64,000 bases of DNA from the NCBI RefSeq assembly GCF_030272695.1, contig NZ_JARFYN010000003.1, forward strand, positions 1 through 64,000. Reading direction: 5' to 3'. Below the pieces are notes generated by a model that saw nothing but the letters and a program-made list of their open reading frames with translations, ran no database searches and was not told the origin of the DNA. The translations under genes and the position numbers were made by a program. Source of the DNA: Martinezella calliandrae. GTDB taxonomy: Bacteria; Pseudomonadota; Alphaproteobacteria; Rhizobiales; Rhizobiaceae. This document shows positions 8,370 through 18,019 of the stretch, piece by piece. Position 1 is the first letter of the stretch, and every line of letters begins with the position of its first letter.

Positions 8370-9427
8370 CAGATCTGCGGATCGGCCTCGCTGCCCTCAA
8401 CGGGAGCGGCATAGTTCGAGTCGTAAGCCCTGACGATGCGCGCCACCAGCGGATGGCGGACGACGTCCGTGTCCTTGAAGCGGACGATGGTGATCCCTTC
8501 AACGCCGTTGAGGAGTTGCAGGGCTTCCACCAGCCCGGATTTGACGCCGCGCGGCAGGTCGATCTGGCTGGGATCGCCGGTGATGATCATGCGTGAATTC
8601 TCGCCGAGACGTGTCAGGAACATCTTCATCTGCATCGAGGTCGTGTTCTGCGCCTCGTCGAGGATGACGGCGGCGTTGGCAAGCGTACGGCCGCGCATGA
8701 AGGCAAGCGGGGCGATCTCGATGACGCCGGCGGTGATGGCGCGTTCGACCTTGTCGCCCGGCATCATATCGTAGAGCGCGTCATAGAGCGGACGAAGATA
8801 GGGATCGACCTTCTCCTTCATGTCGCCGGGCAGGAAGCCGAGACGCTCGCCGGCTTCGACGGCTGGGCGCGACAGGATGATCTTCTCGACCGCGCCTCGC
8901 TCCAGAAGCTGGGCGGCATGGGCGACCGCGAGATAGGTCTTGCCGGTACCGGCCGGACCCACGCCGAAAACCATTTCGGAACGATCCATCGCCCTGATGT
9001 AGGCGTCCTGAGTCGGCGTGCGCGCGATGATCGTCTTCTTGCGCGTCGAAATCTGCGCCATCGTCAGCTTGGCTTTTTTCTCCATGGTCGGCAGCGTCAG
9101 TTGGTCATCGGCGGCAACCGCCATGCGGATTGCGCCTTCCACGTCGGAGCGCTCCACATGCCCGCCTTTCTGCAGCTTATCATACAGATAGTCGAGAGTG
9201 CGGCGCGCCTGATTGGTGGCCAGCACATCGCCAGTGATGAGAACGGAATTGCCGCGGGCACGCGCGTCGATGCCAAGGCGCTCCTCGAGCAGCTTCAAGT
9301 TCTGATCGAACTGTCCGAAAAGTTCGCTGGCGAACCGATTGTTCTCGAACGTCAGGATGAAGTGATTGGCGTCGCTCGCGGTGCGTGGCTGGCGCGATGA
9401 AGAAGAAACCAATTCCTGTCCGTTCAA
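8369..9427 (-). CDS. phoH: PhoH-like ATPase (YbeZ type)
   Basis: This 352-residue P-loop protein has Walker A GPAGTGKTY at about residue 157 and Walker B VILDEAQNT near 253. The N-terminal KH-like region (FGQFDQNLKLLEERLGI) is also present. The family is thought to act with YbeY in RNA metabolism, and the genes overlap here. Biochemical activity in rhizobia is not settled. Confidence 0.93.
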   Translation of the reverse strand: MNGQELVSSSSRQPRTASDANHFILTFENNRFASELFGQFDQNLKLLEERLGIDARARGNSVLITGDVLATNQARRTLDYLYDKLQKGGHVERSDVEGAIRMAVAADDQLTLPTMEKKAKLTMAQISTRKKTIIARTPTQDAYIRAMDRSEMVFGVGPAGTGKTYLAVAHAAQLLERGAVEKIILSRPAVEAGERLGFLPGDMKEKVDPYLRPLYDALYDMMPGDKVERAITAGVIEIAPLAFMRGRTLANAAVILDEAQNTTSMQMKMFLTRLGENSRMIITGDPSQIDLPRGVKSGLVEALQLLNGVEGITIVRFKDTDVVRHPLVARIVRAYDSNYAAPVEGSEADPQI

Positions 9428-9457
9428 GCGGTCCGGCTCCTTTGCCTCGTCCGGAAC

Positions 9458-10870
9458 CTAAAGCAACTCAGCAAAAAGGCTGTTCGTGCTGGTTCCGATG
9501 ATTCGTACATTGATAATGTCACCGATTTGCGATGCTTTTGCATCAAGATTCACAGATTGCAGCCAGGGGGATCGGCCAATCAACTGACCCGGCATGCGGC
9601 CCGGCTTTTCCAGTAGGATATCGACCACCTTGCCGACACAAGCATCTGCGAACGCGTGCTGCTGCTTCAAAAGCAGCGCCTGCAACCGTTCCAACCGTTC
9701 CGCCTTGATCTCTTCCGGCACCTGGCCCTTCAATTCCGCACCGGGCGTTCCAGGGCGTGTCGAATATTTGAACGAGAAGGCTTGCGCATAGTTCACCTCC
9801 TCTACCAACCGAAGTGTATCCGCAAAATCCTGCTCTGTCTCCCCCGGGAAACCCACAATGAAATCACCCGAAAGGGCGATATCTGGCCGTGCGGCGCGGA
9901 TTTTTTCGATTAGAGCAAGATATTCCGCAGCTGTATGCCGCCGATTCATCGCCTTGAGAATGCGATCGGAGCCGGACTGAACCGGCAGGTGCAGATAGGG
10001 CATCAACGTGCGCAGATCGCGATGGGCCGATATCAGCCGGTCGTCCATGTCGCGCGGGTGGCTGGTGGTGTATCGCAGCCGAGCGAGATTCGGAATTTCA
10101 GCGAGCCTATAGAGCAAATCGCCGAGGCTCCAGGCTTCGCCCGCCGGTCCGGTTCCATGCCAGGCGTTGACATTCTGGCCGAGCAGGGTGATTTCGCGTA
10201 CGCCTCCATCCACAAGTTTCTGAGCCTCTTCGACGATCTGGGCGACCGGACGGGAGACTTCGGAACCGCGCGTATAGGGCACGACGCAGAAAGTGCAGAA
10301 CTTGTCGCAGCCCTCCTGCACCGTCAGGAAGGCCGTGACGCCGCGGGCGCGGATCTTCGTTGCCTCGGCGATCGGCAGATGTTCGAACTTATCCTCGATC
10401 GCATATTCCGTATCGACAACGCGCTGGCCTTCCTTGGCCCGACGCAACGCGACCGGCAGGCGATGATAGGTCTGCGGGCCGATAACTACATCCACGGCCG
10501 GCGCGCGGCGGAGAATTTCCTCACCTTCCGCCTGGGCGACACAGCCGGTGACGCCGATCATCATATCGCGGCCGTCAGCGGCCTTGCGCTTCTTCATCTC
10601 GCGCAGGCGCCCGAGCGCGGAATAGACCTTTTCGGCAGCCTTCTCGCGGATATGACAGGTGTTCAGCAGGACGAGATCGGCTTCTTCCATGTCCTCGGTC
10701 GGCTCATAGCCATCGCGGGCAAGCGCGTCGCTCATCCGCGCCGAGTCGTAGACATTCATCTGGCAGCCATAGGTCTTGATGAAGACCTTACGGCTGATGG
10801 AGCCATCGCGAAGACCAATCTCTAATGTATCGGGCTGCGGGGCATCGGGAAGTGCACTGTCCTTGTTCAT
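9458..10870 (-). CDS. miaB: tRNA-2-methylthio-N6-dimethylallyladenosine synthase
   Basis: This 470-residue radical-SAM enzyme adds the methylthio group to i6A37 of tRNAs. The N-terminal MTTase domain starts with [15 protein letters not shown] and carries cysteines of the auxiliary cluster ([16 protein letters not shown]). The radical-SAM motif CDKFCTFC follows near residue 189, and a C-terminal TRAM domain ends the protein. All key cysteines are present and the length is normal. Confidence 0.97.
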   Translation of the reverse strand: MNKDSALPDAPQPDTLEIGLRDGSISRKVFIKTYGCQMNVYDSARMSDALARDGYEPTEDMEEADLVLLNTCHIREKAAEKVYSALGRLREMKKRKAADGRDMMIGVTGCVAQAEGEEILRRAPAVDVVIGPQTYHRLPVALRRAKEGQRVVDTEYAIEDKFEHLPIAEATKIRARGVTAFLTVQEGCDKFCTFCVVPYTRGSEVSRPVAQIVEEAQKLVDGGVREITLLGQNVNAWHGTGPAGEAWSLGDLLYRLAEIPNLARLRYTTSHPRDMDDRLISAHRDLRTLMPYLHLPVQSGSDRILKAMNRRHTAAEYLALIEKIRAARPDIALSGDFIVGFPGETEQDFADTLRLVEEVNYAQAFSFKYSTRPGTPGAELKGQVPEEIKAERLERLQALLLKQQHAFADACVGKVVDILLEKPGRMPGQLIGRSPWLQSVNLDAKASQIGDIINVRIIGTSTNSLFAELL

Positions 10871-10930
10871 GGCCGCTATGTAGTGACTTTTGCTTCCGGA
10901 GAAAATGGAAAAGTTAACATCGCTTGAATA

Positions 10931-11728
10931 TCAGGCGATCTCGCGGCCAAGCAACCGGCTGGCCAGCATGGTGCGGATGCGTCTCGTGACGGTGGCGCTG
11001 ACCTCTTTGCGGTTGGTATCCGCACGATAATCCACCGCCTCGCCGAAGCAGACATCGACATCGATCGCCCCGCAGCCGAAAATGCCCTTGAGATGCGGCA
11101 TCAACTTTATATCGCCTGGCCAGGCTGCCAGGGGACGATAGTAGCGGCCCATGGCGATGCCGTGGACGCGCGTATAGGCGACAGCGACCGGCTGGACGTG
11201 AACGACGGCATCCGGTGCTTTTGGCAGTGCCGCCGCCGCCGCGCCGAACAATGAGGATTTGACCTCCAGCAGTCGGTTGCCGTCCGATGTCGTGCCTTCC
11301 GGGAACAAGACCATGATTTCGCCGTCGGCCATGCGCTCAGCGATCTCGTTCACCTGATCGCCCGTTTTGCGCTTTTGCTCGCGTACGACGAACACGCTCT
11401 TTTGCCACCGAGCGAGAAGACCGAAAATCGGCCAATCGCGCACTTCCGCCTTGGCGATGAAAGCGACGTCGGCAATGGAGGACAGCACGAGAATATCAAG
11501 CCAGGAGGCGTGGTTCACGGCCAGCATCAGTGGCCGGCGCTGTTCGACCGCTCCGATGACATTGACGCGAATGCCGAGGCAATAGCAGATGATGCGATGC
11601 CAATAACGCGGCAGATAACGCCTAAGCTTCCAATCAAAGCGCAGGCAGAGAATCTGCAGCGGCAGCATGACCGCGCTGACGGTGCAGATAACGATGAGAG
11701 CACAGGCCACTCGCAGCCAGGTCACCAA
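10931..11728 (-). CDS. olsA: Lysophospholipid/lyso-ornithine-lipid acyltransferase (PlsC family)
   Basis: This 265-residue membrane acyltransferase has an N-terminal hydrophobic segment. The acyltransferase motifs are NHASWLDILVLS (the H-x4-D catalytic pair, about residue 73) and FPEGTTSDG (about residue 139). In S. meliloti the gene beside miaB is olsA, which acylates lyso-ornithine lipid to ornithine lipid; the partner gene olsB is at 28076-28954. PlsC-type activity on lysophosphatidic acid is possible too, so the gene name rests on gene order and remembered homology. Confidence 0.78.
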   Translation of the reverse strand: MVTWLRVACALIVICTVSAVMLPLQILCLRFDWKLRRYLPRYWHRIICYCLGIRVNVIGAVEQRRPLMLAVNHASWLDILVLSSIADVAFIAKAEVRDWPIFGLLARWQKSVFVVREQKRKTGDQVNEIAERMADGEIMVLFPEGTTSDGNRLLEVKSSLFGAAAAALPKAPDAVVHVQPVAVAYTRVHGIAMGRYYRPLAAWPGDIKLMPHLKGIFGCGAIDVDVCFGEAVDYRADTNRKEVSATVTRRIRTMLASRLLGREIA

Positions 11729-11758
11729 GTCATTCGCTCCCGCACGACCGCCGCCACC

Positions 11759-12187
11759 TCAGCGTTCGTCCTTCTTGAGCGGGATACCGTAGAGCTCCAG
11801 CCGATGGTCGACGAGCTTGAAACCGTGTTCGCGGGCGATGCGCTCCTGCAGCGCCTCGATCTCCGGCGAGTGAAATTCGATCACTTCGCCGCTCTTCAGA
11901 TCGATCAGGTGATCATGATGCTCTTCCGGCACGGTCTCGTAACGCGAACGCCCGTCACGGAAGTCATGGCGAGCGATGATTCCGGCATCCTCGAAAAGCT
12001 TTACAGTGCGGTAGACGGTCGAAATCGAGATTTTCGCATCGACCTTGACGGAGCGGCGGTGCAACTCCTCGACATCCGGATGATCCTCCGAACTCTCAAT
12101 GATGCGCGCAATAACCCGTCGCTGCTCGGTCATGCGCATACCGCGCTCGGTACAAAGCTCCTCGAGGGATTTTACGGGATCGCTCAT
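11759..12187 (-). CDS. mur: Fur-family metalloregulator (Mur/Fur type)
   Basis: This 142-residue repressor has a winged-helix N-terminus (GMRMTEQRRVIARII, then ISISTVYRTVKLFED). The C-terminal dimerisation and metal domain contains HHDHLIDLKSGEVIEF. There are no CxxC zinc-binding pairs; the only cysteine is near the N-terminus. That agrees with rhizobial Fur orthologues, which mostly act as the manganese-responsive Mur. I cannot tell manganese from iron sensing by sequence alone. It is not an Irr-type protein because the haem-regulatory motifs are absent. Confidence 0.85.
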   Translation of the reverse strand: MSDPVKSLEELCTERGMRMTEQRRVIARIIESSEDHPDVEELHRRSVKVDAKISISTVYRTVKLFEDAGIIARHDFRDGRSRYETVPEEHHDHLIDLKSGEVIEFHSPEIEALQERIAREHGFKLVDHRLELYGIPLKKDER

Positions 12188-12225
12188 TGTATAAGGTCTT
12201 CGGTCTATTCGTCTAGAACAACGGA

Positions 12226-12726
12226 CTAGCGAAGAACACGGCGCATGACAAGCGCCGTCGATTTCGCGCCGCTTTCATCGACATAATAAGCCTTGCGCTC
12301 GCCGACCTTCTCAAAGCCGAGCTTGCGGTAGAGACCGAGGGCCGGCTGGTTGGCGCCGTCGACCTCGAGAAACATGGTTTCGCCGCCGCGGTTGCGCGCC
12401 TCGCGCAACGCCGCCTGCATTAGGCGCCAGCCGAGGCCGGTACGGCTAAGCTTGGCATTAACGGCAACCGTCAGGATTTCCGCCTCGCCCGCGGCATGCC
12501 GTGCCAGTACGAAGCCTGGAAGCGGCTTCTTCAAGATCGCGTTGGTCTGGCGGGCGACAAAGCCGAAGGTCGTGTCCTGCGACAGAAGATTTTGAAACTC
12601 GCTCTCGTCCCAAACGCGCGAAAAACGTTCGCCATGCAGCGCCGCCACCTCGACGCAATCCCGCAACTGCATCGGAACGATCTCGTATTCGGCTTTCAGG
12701 GTGAGATAGGATTCGAGCATAGTCAT
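12226..12726 (-). CDS. rimI: Ribosomal-protein-alanine N-acetyltransferase (RimI-like GNAT)
   Basis: This 166-residue GNAT has the acetyl-CoA loop LSRTGLGWRLM and the RimI-like C-terminal part FLEVDGANQPALGLYRKLGFEKVGERKAYY. It sits beside tsaB, as in many alphaproteobacteria, and the two reading frames overlap by four bases. N-terminal acetylation of ribosomal protein S18 is the family assignment. The true start could be MLESYL two codons in. Confidence 0.88.
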   Translation of the reverse strand: MTMLESYLTLKAEYEIVPMQLRDCVEVAALHGERFSRVWDESEFQNLLSQDTTFGFVARQTNAILKKPLPGFVLARHAAGEAEILTVAVNAKLSRTGLGWRLMQAALREARNRGGETMFLEVDGANQPALGLYRKLGFEKVGERKAYYVDESGAKSTALVMRRVLR

Positions 12727-13382
12727 ACCCTGGCGACTGCGTACCCTGCCTGCGGTCTGGCGTCGGGTCCGCGAAGATAAAGCGGCTTCGGCTTTTCGCT
12801 GACAGATTTGGCAGCGCCCAGCCGGGCGACGGTGGCAATCGGAAAAGCATCAGGCCGCGCCGAGGGCGGCGAGCCGCTGAGCCGAGCAACAGCCGAGCCG
12901 GTGGGGACGCCGTCGAAAGCATCGGCGATTGCACGCGCTTCGTCGATCGTTACGGCGCGCGGCTCATCCAACGAATGGCCATCGACATCGAACGACTGGA
13001 GATAGATCTCCTCGCGCTTGGCGTCGATGGCCGCCAGAACCGATTTACCCGGATTCGTTTCCCGTGCGGCAGCAGCCATGACCTCAAGGGTCGTGACGCC
13101 GACAGCGGGAACGTTCAGGGAGAGCGCGAAACCGCGGGCAGCGGCGACGCCGATGCGGATGCCTGTGAAGGAGCCGGGACCGATGGTCACGACCACGCGT
13201 TCCACCGCCGCGAGCGCTATTTCGGCTTCCGCCAGCGCCCGGTCGACAACAGCCATCAAATGTTCAGCATGTCCCCGCCCAATCGTTTCCGTGACCTCCC
13301 CAATCACAGAATCACTGCCGCTATCATACACAGCAGCAGCGCAATCCACACCTGCCGTGTCGAGCGCCAGTACGATCATCAC
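12723..13382 (-). CDS. tsaB: tRNA threonylcarbamoyladenosine biosynthesis protein TsaB
   Basis: This 219-residue ASKHA-fold protein partners TsaD and TsaE in making t6A37 of ANN-decoding tRNAs. The N-terminal LALDTAGVDCAAAVYD and the GPGSFTGIRIGVAAARGFAL motif (about residue 68) are diagnostic. The C-terminus is short, as in the family. A terminator-like hairpin at 13391-13414 lies immediately upstream, so some insulation from the nifU-like gene is likely. Confidence 0.93.
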   Translation of the reverse strand: MMIVLALDTAGVDCAAAVYDSGSDSVIGEVTETIGRGHAEHLMAVVDRALAEAEIALAAVERVVVTIGPGSFTGIRIGVAAARGFALSLNVPAVGVTTLEVMAAAARETNPGKSVLAAIDAKREEIYLQSFDVDGHSLDEPRAVTIDEARAIADAFDGVPTGSAVARLSGSPPSARPDAFPIATVARLGAAKSVSEKPKPLYLRGPDARPQAGYAVARV

Positions 13383-13390
13383 AACTTTTC

Positions 13391-13414
13391 CGAAAAGCCG
13401 CGCTCGGAGCGCGG
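13391..13414 (-). terminator. Terminator-like hairpin between nifU-like gene and tsaB
   Basis: CCGCGCT (13398-13404) pairs perfectly with AGCGCGG (13408-13414) around a 3-base loop. On the minus strand it is followed by CTTTTC. It ends only nine bases before the tsaB start codon. Confidence 0.55.
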
Positions 13415-13503
13415 TTGACTTGTCTTCGAACGTCCCAATGCGCCAGCGTCTCGTTCTTGCATAATCCTATCCAAAAACCGCTGTGCATTTTTTGGGATCA
13501 TGC

Positions 13504-14070
13504 TTAAACGGCTTCGACTTCCTGCACTTCCGGGACGAAATGGCGCAGCAGATTTTGTATGCCATGCTTCAGCGTTGCCGTGGACGACGGGCAGCCGGAG
13601 CACGATCCCTTCATATTGAGGTAGACCTTGCCGTCACGAAAGCCGCGGAAGGTGATGTCGCCGCCATCCTGGGCAACGGCCGGACGAACGCGGGTTTCAA
13701 GCAATTCCTTGATCGTCAGCACGATCGATTCGTCATCTGCATCGAAGAACTCACCACCAGCATCCTGCACTTCGGAGAGCACCGAGCTTTCGCCCATGAC
13801 CGGCTTGCCGGACATGAAATGCTCCATGATCGAACCGAGGATGGCCGGCTTCAGATGCTGCCACTCCTGTCCTTCCTTGGAGACAGAGATGAAGTCGTAA
13901 CCGAAATAGACGCCGCTGACGCCGGGAATCTCGAAGATGCGAGCGGCGAGCGGCGACACTTCCGCTTCCTCCGCGCTGCGGAATTCAGCTGTTCCGCTTT
14001 CCATGACTACCTTGCCCGGCAGGAACTTCAGGGTTGCCGGGTTTGGCGTCGCTTCGGTTTGAATGAACAT
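13504..14070 (-). CDS. NifU-family (NfuA-like) iron-sulfur cluster carrier
   Basis: This 188-residue protein has an N-terminal Nfu_N domain (FIQTEATPNPATLKFLPG, residues 2-19) and a C-terminal NifU domain. The NifU domain ends with the cluster-binding CxxC in GSCSGCPSS. It is a late-acting Fe-S carrier, not a nitrogenase-specific protein, and its length is normal. I took the ATG at 14070 because Nfu_N begins there and GGAG lies upstream; an in-frame extension reaches 14100. The miaB product in this window is a likely class of client. Confidence 0.92.
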   Translation of the reverse strand: MFIQTEATPNPATLKFLPGKVVMESGTAEFRSAEEAEVSPLAARIFEIPGVSGVYFGYDFISVSKEGQEWQHLKPAILGSIMEHFMSGKPVMGESSVLSEVQDAGGEFFDADDESIVLTIKELLETRVRPAVAQDGGDITFRGFRDGKVYLNMKGSCSGCPSSTATLKHGIQNLLRHFVPEVQEVEAV

Positions 14071-14201
14071 CTTGATCTCCATGCGGCGGACCGAGCCCAT
14101 ACCGCTTCAGCACTATCCGACTTTAGAATATTTCAAAAGAAAATAGGCTTTTTGGCCGCTCTATTCAAGAGACTGATTCTCAAGAAATAGCCCAAAAGAA
14201 C

Positions 14202-14693
14202 TCAACTGAGGGCGTCGATTTCCTCGTTCGTCAGCGTATCCGGCAGCACCGTCACGGGGATCGGAAAGGCTGCGGCACGTCCGGCAATCGAAGACACCAG
14301 CGGTCCCGGTCCTTCCTTGGCCGAGCCGGCTGCAAGAACGAGAAGCGCAATATCCCGGTCTTCCTCGATCACCGCATTGATCTGTTCGGCGGCCGCCCCT
14401 TCGCGAATGACGATCTCCGGATCGATGCCGATATTTTCACGCACGATCTGCGCCGCCTTGGCCGTTGCCGCCTCGGCCTCCTCGCGCGCTTCGGCCCGCA
14501 TGATCTCCTCGACACCCAGCCATTGCTGGAAATCACCTTCGGGGATCACAAAGAGGAGCACCAGGCCGCCATTGGAATTCTTGGCGCGCCGACCAGCATA
14601 GTGGACGGCACGCTGGCATTCAGGAGTGCCGTCGATAACCGCCATGAACTTGCGGCGATGACCTTCGAGGCGTGAGAGACGTTTTGATACCAT
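14202..14693 (-). CDS. Universal stress protein (UspA family)
   Basis: This 163-residue single-Usp-domain protein begins its domain with KFMAVIDGTPECQRAVHYAGRRA. It ends in the nucleotide-binding loop G-S-A-K-E-G-x5-S-S-I-A-G, close to the G2xG9xG(S/T) pattern, which suggests ATP binding. I selected the ATG at 14693; an upstream in-frame start at 14729 would add a cysteine-containing stretch unlike the family. Confidence 0.88.
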   Translation of the reverse strand: MVSKRLSRLEGHRRKFMAVIDGTPECQRAVHYAGRRAKNSNGGLVLLFVIPEGDFQQWLGVEEIMRAEAREEAEAATAKAAQIVRENIGIDPEIVIREGAAAEQINAVIEEDRDIALLVLAAGSAKEGPGPLVSSIAGRAAAFPIPVTVLPDTLTNEEIDALS

Positions 14694-14723
14694 GAGCCAA
14701 GTCTGACACTTGACCGGGGCGTT

Positions 14724-14750
14724 TTGCAAGCCCCCGTTTCATACGGGGGC
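14724..14750 (-). terminator. Hairpin between trpS and the universal stress gene
   Basis: GCCCCCGT (14730-14737) pairs with ACGGGGGC (14743-14750), a perfect 8-bp stem with a 5-base loop. It lies 16 bases after the trpS stop codon. The minus-strand tail, TTGCAAAACG, is only weakly U-rich, so termination strength is uncertain. Confidence 0.55.
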
Positions 14751-14766
14751 TGCTTTCATAAGATAG

Positions 14767-15831
14767 TCAATAGATAAAGCCGATAATATCGCGGACCTGC
14801 TTCATAGTCACTTCGGCCCGGGCCCGGGCACGGGCACTTCCATCGCGCAGAAGAGTGTCGATATGGCCGGGATCGGCCATTAGGCGGCGCATTTCGCCGG
14901 TGATCGGCGAGAGGACATGCACGGCCAGATCGACCAGCGCCGGCTTGAAGACCGAGAACTGCTGGCCGCCGAATGCCGCAAGAACGTCCGACTTCGATTT
15001 GTCGGCAAGGGCGGCATAGATACCGACGAGGTTGTCGGCCTCCGGGCGGCCTGCGAGGCCGGCAATCTCGCTCGGCAATCCGTCCGGATCGGTCTTGGCC
15101 TTGCGGATCTTCTTCGAGATATTCTCTTCGTCGTCGAGCAGATTGATGCGCGACAAATCTGAGGCATCCGACTTCGACATCTTCTTGGTGCCATCGCGGA
15201 GCGACATGACGCGCGGCGCCGGACCGTCGATCAGCGGCTCGACCATCGGGAAATAAGCATGCACCGGCTCGTCGCCGATGGTGATGTCGATGCCATAGCC
15301 CGAACGACGAATGTGCTCCATGTAGTCCATGTTGAACTTCATGGCGATGTCACGGGTCAGCTCGAGATGCTGTTTCTGGTCGTCGCCGACGGGCACGTGT
15401 GTGGCACGGTAGACGAGAATGTCGGCAGCCATCAGGCTCGGATAGGCGTAGAGGCCGAGGGAGGCCTGCTCGCGGTCCTTGCCGGCCTTGTCCTTGAACT
15501 GCGTCATGCGGTTCATCCAACCGATGCGGGCGACACAGTTGAAGATCCAGGCAAGTTCGGCATGCTGCGGCACGGCGGACTGGTTGAAGACGATGTGCTT
15601 TTCCGGATCGATGCCGGCGGCGAGGAAGGCGGCCGTGATCGAACGGATCTGGCCCGGCATGTCCTCATGCACGAGCTGAGCCGTCAACGCATGCATGTCG
15701 ACGACGCAGTAGATGCAGTCATTATTTGCCTGTAGCGCCACGAACTTGCGGATCGCGCCAAGATAATTGCCGAGATGGAGATTGCCGGTCGGCTGAACGC
15801 CGGAGAATACGAGCGGCTTGAATTCGGTCAT
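14767..15831 (-). CDS. trpS: Tryptophanyl-tRNA synthetase
   Basis: This 354-residue class Ic synthetase charges tRNA-Trp. The HIGH-type motif is GNLHLGNY at about residue 16. The KMSKS loop appears as KKMSKSDAS near residue 216. The family signature [25 protein letters not shown] block (centred on RIGWMNRM) is present. The length is typical. Confidence 0.98.
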   Translation of the reverse strand: MTEFKPLVFSGVQPTGNLHLGNYLGAIRKFVALQANNDCIYCVVDMHALTAQLVHEDMPGQIRSITAAFLAAGIDPEKHIVFNQSAVPQHAELAWIFNCVARIGWMNRMTQFKDKAGKDREQASLGLYAYPSLMAADILVYRATHVPVGDDQKQHLELTRDIAMKFNMDYMEHIRRSGYGIDITIGDEPVHAYFPMVEPLIDGPAPRVMSLRDGTKKMSKSDASDLSRINLLDDEENISKKIRKAKTDPDGLPSEIAGLAGRPEADNLVGIYAALADKSKSDVLAAFGGQQFSVFKPALVDLAVHVLSPITGEMRRLMADPGHIDTLLRDGSARARARAEVTMKQVRDIIGFIY

Positions 15832-15942
15832 GTCTACCTCAAAAGGCTTGTGGAGGGCCCGGGCGAGCTTGCGCTCGACCCCTGGTGTTCGGCCGGCTTA
15901 TGCACGGCAGACAGCCAGGGATCAAGAGGATATCCATGCCTC

Positions 15943-16335
15943 TCAAGAAGAATGCTGGATCAAATCCCAGGTGTTGCCGTAAAGGTCGGCAAACACGGCT
16001 ACCGTACCGTAAACTTCATGGCGCGGCTCCTCCAAAAAACGCACGCCTTTGGCAATCATCGCCGCGTAATCGCGGGAAAAATCGTCGGTCTTGAGAAAGA
16101 AACCGACACGCCCGCCGGTCTGATTGCCAATGGCAGCGCGCTGGCTTTCGCCAGTAGCCTGGGCCAGAAGCAATGTCGCTCCCTCTCCACCCTTTGGCTT
16201 AATGACAACCCACCGCTTGCCCTCCGGCTGCACTTGGTCAGACAAGCACTCGAAGCCGAGACAATCGCAATAGAAGGCCTTGGCGCGGTCGTAATCGTCG
16301 ACGACGAGGGTTACGAGGATAAGGGATTGGGGCAT
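15943..16335 (-). CDS. VOC family (glyoxalase/bleomycin-resistance fold) protein
   Basis: This 130-residue protein forms a full vicinal-oxygen-chelate domain of two beta-alpha-beta3 units. It starts with LILVTLVVDDYDRAKAFYCDCLGFE, broken here after the first beta-alpha unit, and ends with VFADLYGNTWDLIQ, where the typical metal or substrate residues lie. The substrate is unknown. It lies between trpS and murJ on the same strand but is not part of a recognisable pathway. Confidence 0.85.
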   Translation of the reverse strand: MPQSLILVTLVVDDYDRAKAFYCDCLGFECLSDQVQPEGKRWVVIKPKGGEGATLLLAQATGESQRAAIGNQTGGRVGFFLKTDDFSRDYAAMIAKGVRFLEEPRHEVYGTVAVFADLYGNTWDLIQHSS

Positions 16336-16414
16336 GAATAAGCTCCGCCTTTGGAAGAATCGTTCCTTCTCCCCGCCCTTTCTGCAAGCTCAGGAGCGGG
16401 GCAAAGGTGCTTGG

Positions 16415-18019
16415 TTACTCCCCATTCACCGCTTTTGCGTCGGTAGCTGCAGTCGCTGCAGGCTTGCGGTTGATATTGCGGCGGATCATGCCGAGGTCGG
16501 CGCCGCCGATGAGGAAGGCGACTGCGAAGTAAACCACCATAGAAATTCCGATCAGCAGGCCGAGGGTGGCGACCTTGGTCAATAACGACGCGCCGGAGGC
16601 AAGCCAAGGCTGCCAGCGATGCTGCAGATAGACGATCAGCGCTGTCATCACCCCGGCAGAGATCAGCAACATAACGGCGCGGCGAGCGAGCCCCCATTCC
16701 CAGACGAGATGGCCGCGTCGCAGCAGCGTCGTGAACAGCAGCACGGTGCTGATCCAGCCGGCGGTCGCCTCGGCGACCGCGATACCCGGCGCGCCGAAAT
16801 AGGGGAAGAGGCTGAGGGCGGTGGCGCAGTTGATCGCCACCGCGATACCGGAAAAGCGCATCGGCGTCCTGGTGTCCTCGCGAGCGTAGAAGCCCGGCTG
16901 CAGGGCCTTGATCAGCACGAAAGCGGGCAGGCCGAGGCCATAGATGGCCAGGATTGAGCCGACGAGGAGGGTATTTTCCTGATGGAAGGCGCGGCGCTCG
17001 TAGAGCACGCGGATGATGTCGTCCGACAGCACCCAAAGGGCCATGGCTGCTGGTAAGGTCAGGAACAGCACGAACTCGATGGAACGATTCTGAAGATTGC
17101 CGGCCTCCTTGAGATGTCCGGCTTTCAGCGCGCGGGCCAGTTCGGGCAGCAGCACGACGCCGACCGCGACGCCAACGACGCCGAGTGGCAGCTGATAGAT
17201 GCGGTCCGCATATTGCAAGGCGGCGATCGCGCCTTCGCGGCTGGAGGCGATGGCCTGGCCGATCATCTGGTTGATTTGCGTGATGCCGCCCGTGACGGCG
17301 GCAGGTACGGCGAGGATGAGCAGCCGCTTCACATTCGGCGTGAAGCGCGGCCAGCGGAAGCCAATGTTGATACCGGCATAGCGCACGCCGATATAGACAA
17401 CGAGCAACTGCAGGATACCGGCTGCCAGCACGCCCCAGGAGAGATACCAGGCGGTTTCCAACGGCGCGGCCCCGAAATAGAGGGAATAAAACAGAGCGCC
17501 AATCATCACCACATTGAGGAAGATGGGAGCCACGGCGGCCGCGAAAAAATGATGCAGCGAATTTAGCATGCCACTCATCATCGCAGTCAGCGACATGCAC
17601 ATGAGATAGGGGAACATCACAGCGGCCATGCGCACCGTGATCGAGAATTTTTCCGGATCGTTGGCGAAGCCGGGAGCGATGACCCAGCGCACGATCAGCG
17701 GCATTCCCAGTTCCATGACGACACTGATCAAGAACAGCACGGAAAAGAGGACGCCGAAGACCTCTTCGGAAAAACGCTTGGCGCCATCGATGCCGTTCGC
17801 CTCGATCTCCTTGGCGAAGAGTGGCACGAAGGCGGCGTTGAAGGCACCCTCGGCAAACAGGCGACGGAACAGGTTAGGGAAGCGGAAGGCTGCATAGAAT
17901 ACGTCGGCCATTGGTCCCGTGCCGAGAGCAGCGGCCATCAGCGTTTCGCGGGCGAACCCGAAGATGCGGCTTCCAAGCGTCGCGCCGCCGACGGTGATGA
18001 ATTTCTTGACCAGACTCAT
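16415..18019 (-). CDS. murJ: Lipid II flippase MurJ (MviN)
   Basis: This 534-residue polytopic membrane protein of the MOP superfamily has about 14 hydrophobic segments. The N-terminus [27 protein letters not shown] is diagnostic (conserved Arg in SRIFGFARE). It moves undecaprenyl-linked peptidoglycan precursor across the inner membrane. The ATG overlaps the glnD stop by four bases, a glnD-murJ-trpS order seen in rhizobia. Confidence 0.96.
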   Translation of the reverse strand: MSLVKKFITVGGATLGSRIFGFARETLMAAALGTGPMADVFYAAFRFPNLFRRLFAEGAFNAAFVPLFAKEIEANGIDGAKRFSEEVFGVLFSVLFLISVVMELGMPLIVRWVIAPGFANDPEKFSITVRMAAVMFPYLMCMSLTAMMSGMLNSLHHFFAAAVAPIFLNVVMIGALFYSLYFGAAPLETAWYLSWGVLAAGILQLLVVYIGVRYAGINIGFRWPRFTPNVKRLLILAVPAAVTGGITQINQMIGQAIASSREGAIAALQYADRIYQLPLGVVGVAVGVVLLPELARALKAGHLKEAGNLQNRSIEFVLFLTLPAAMALWVLSDDIIRVLYERRAFHQENTLLVGSILAIYGLGLPAFVLIKALQPGFYAREDTRTPMRFSGIAVAINCATALSLFPYFGAPGIAVAEATAGWISTVLLFTTLLRRGHLVWEWGLARRAVMLLISAGVMTALIVYLQHRWQPWLASGASLLTKVATLGLLIGISMVVYFAVAFLIGGADLGMIRRNINRKPAATAATDAKAVNGE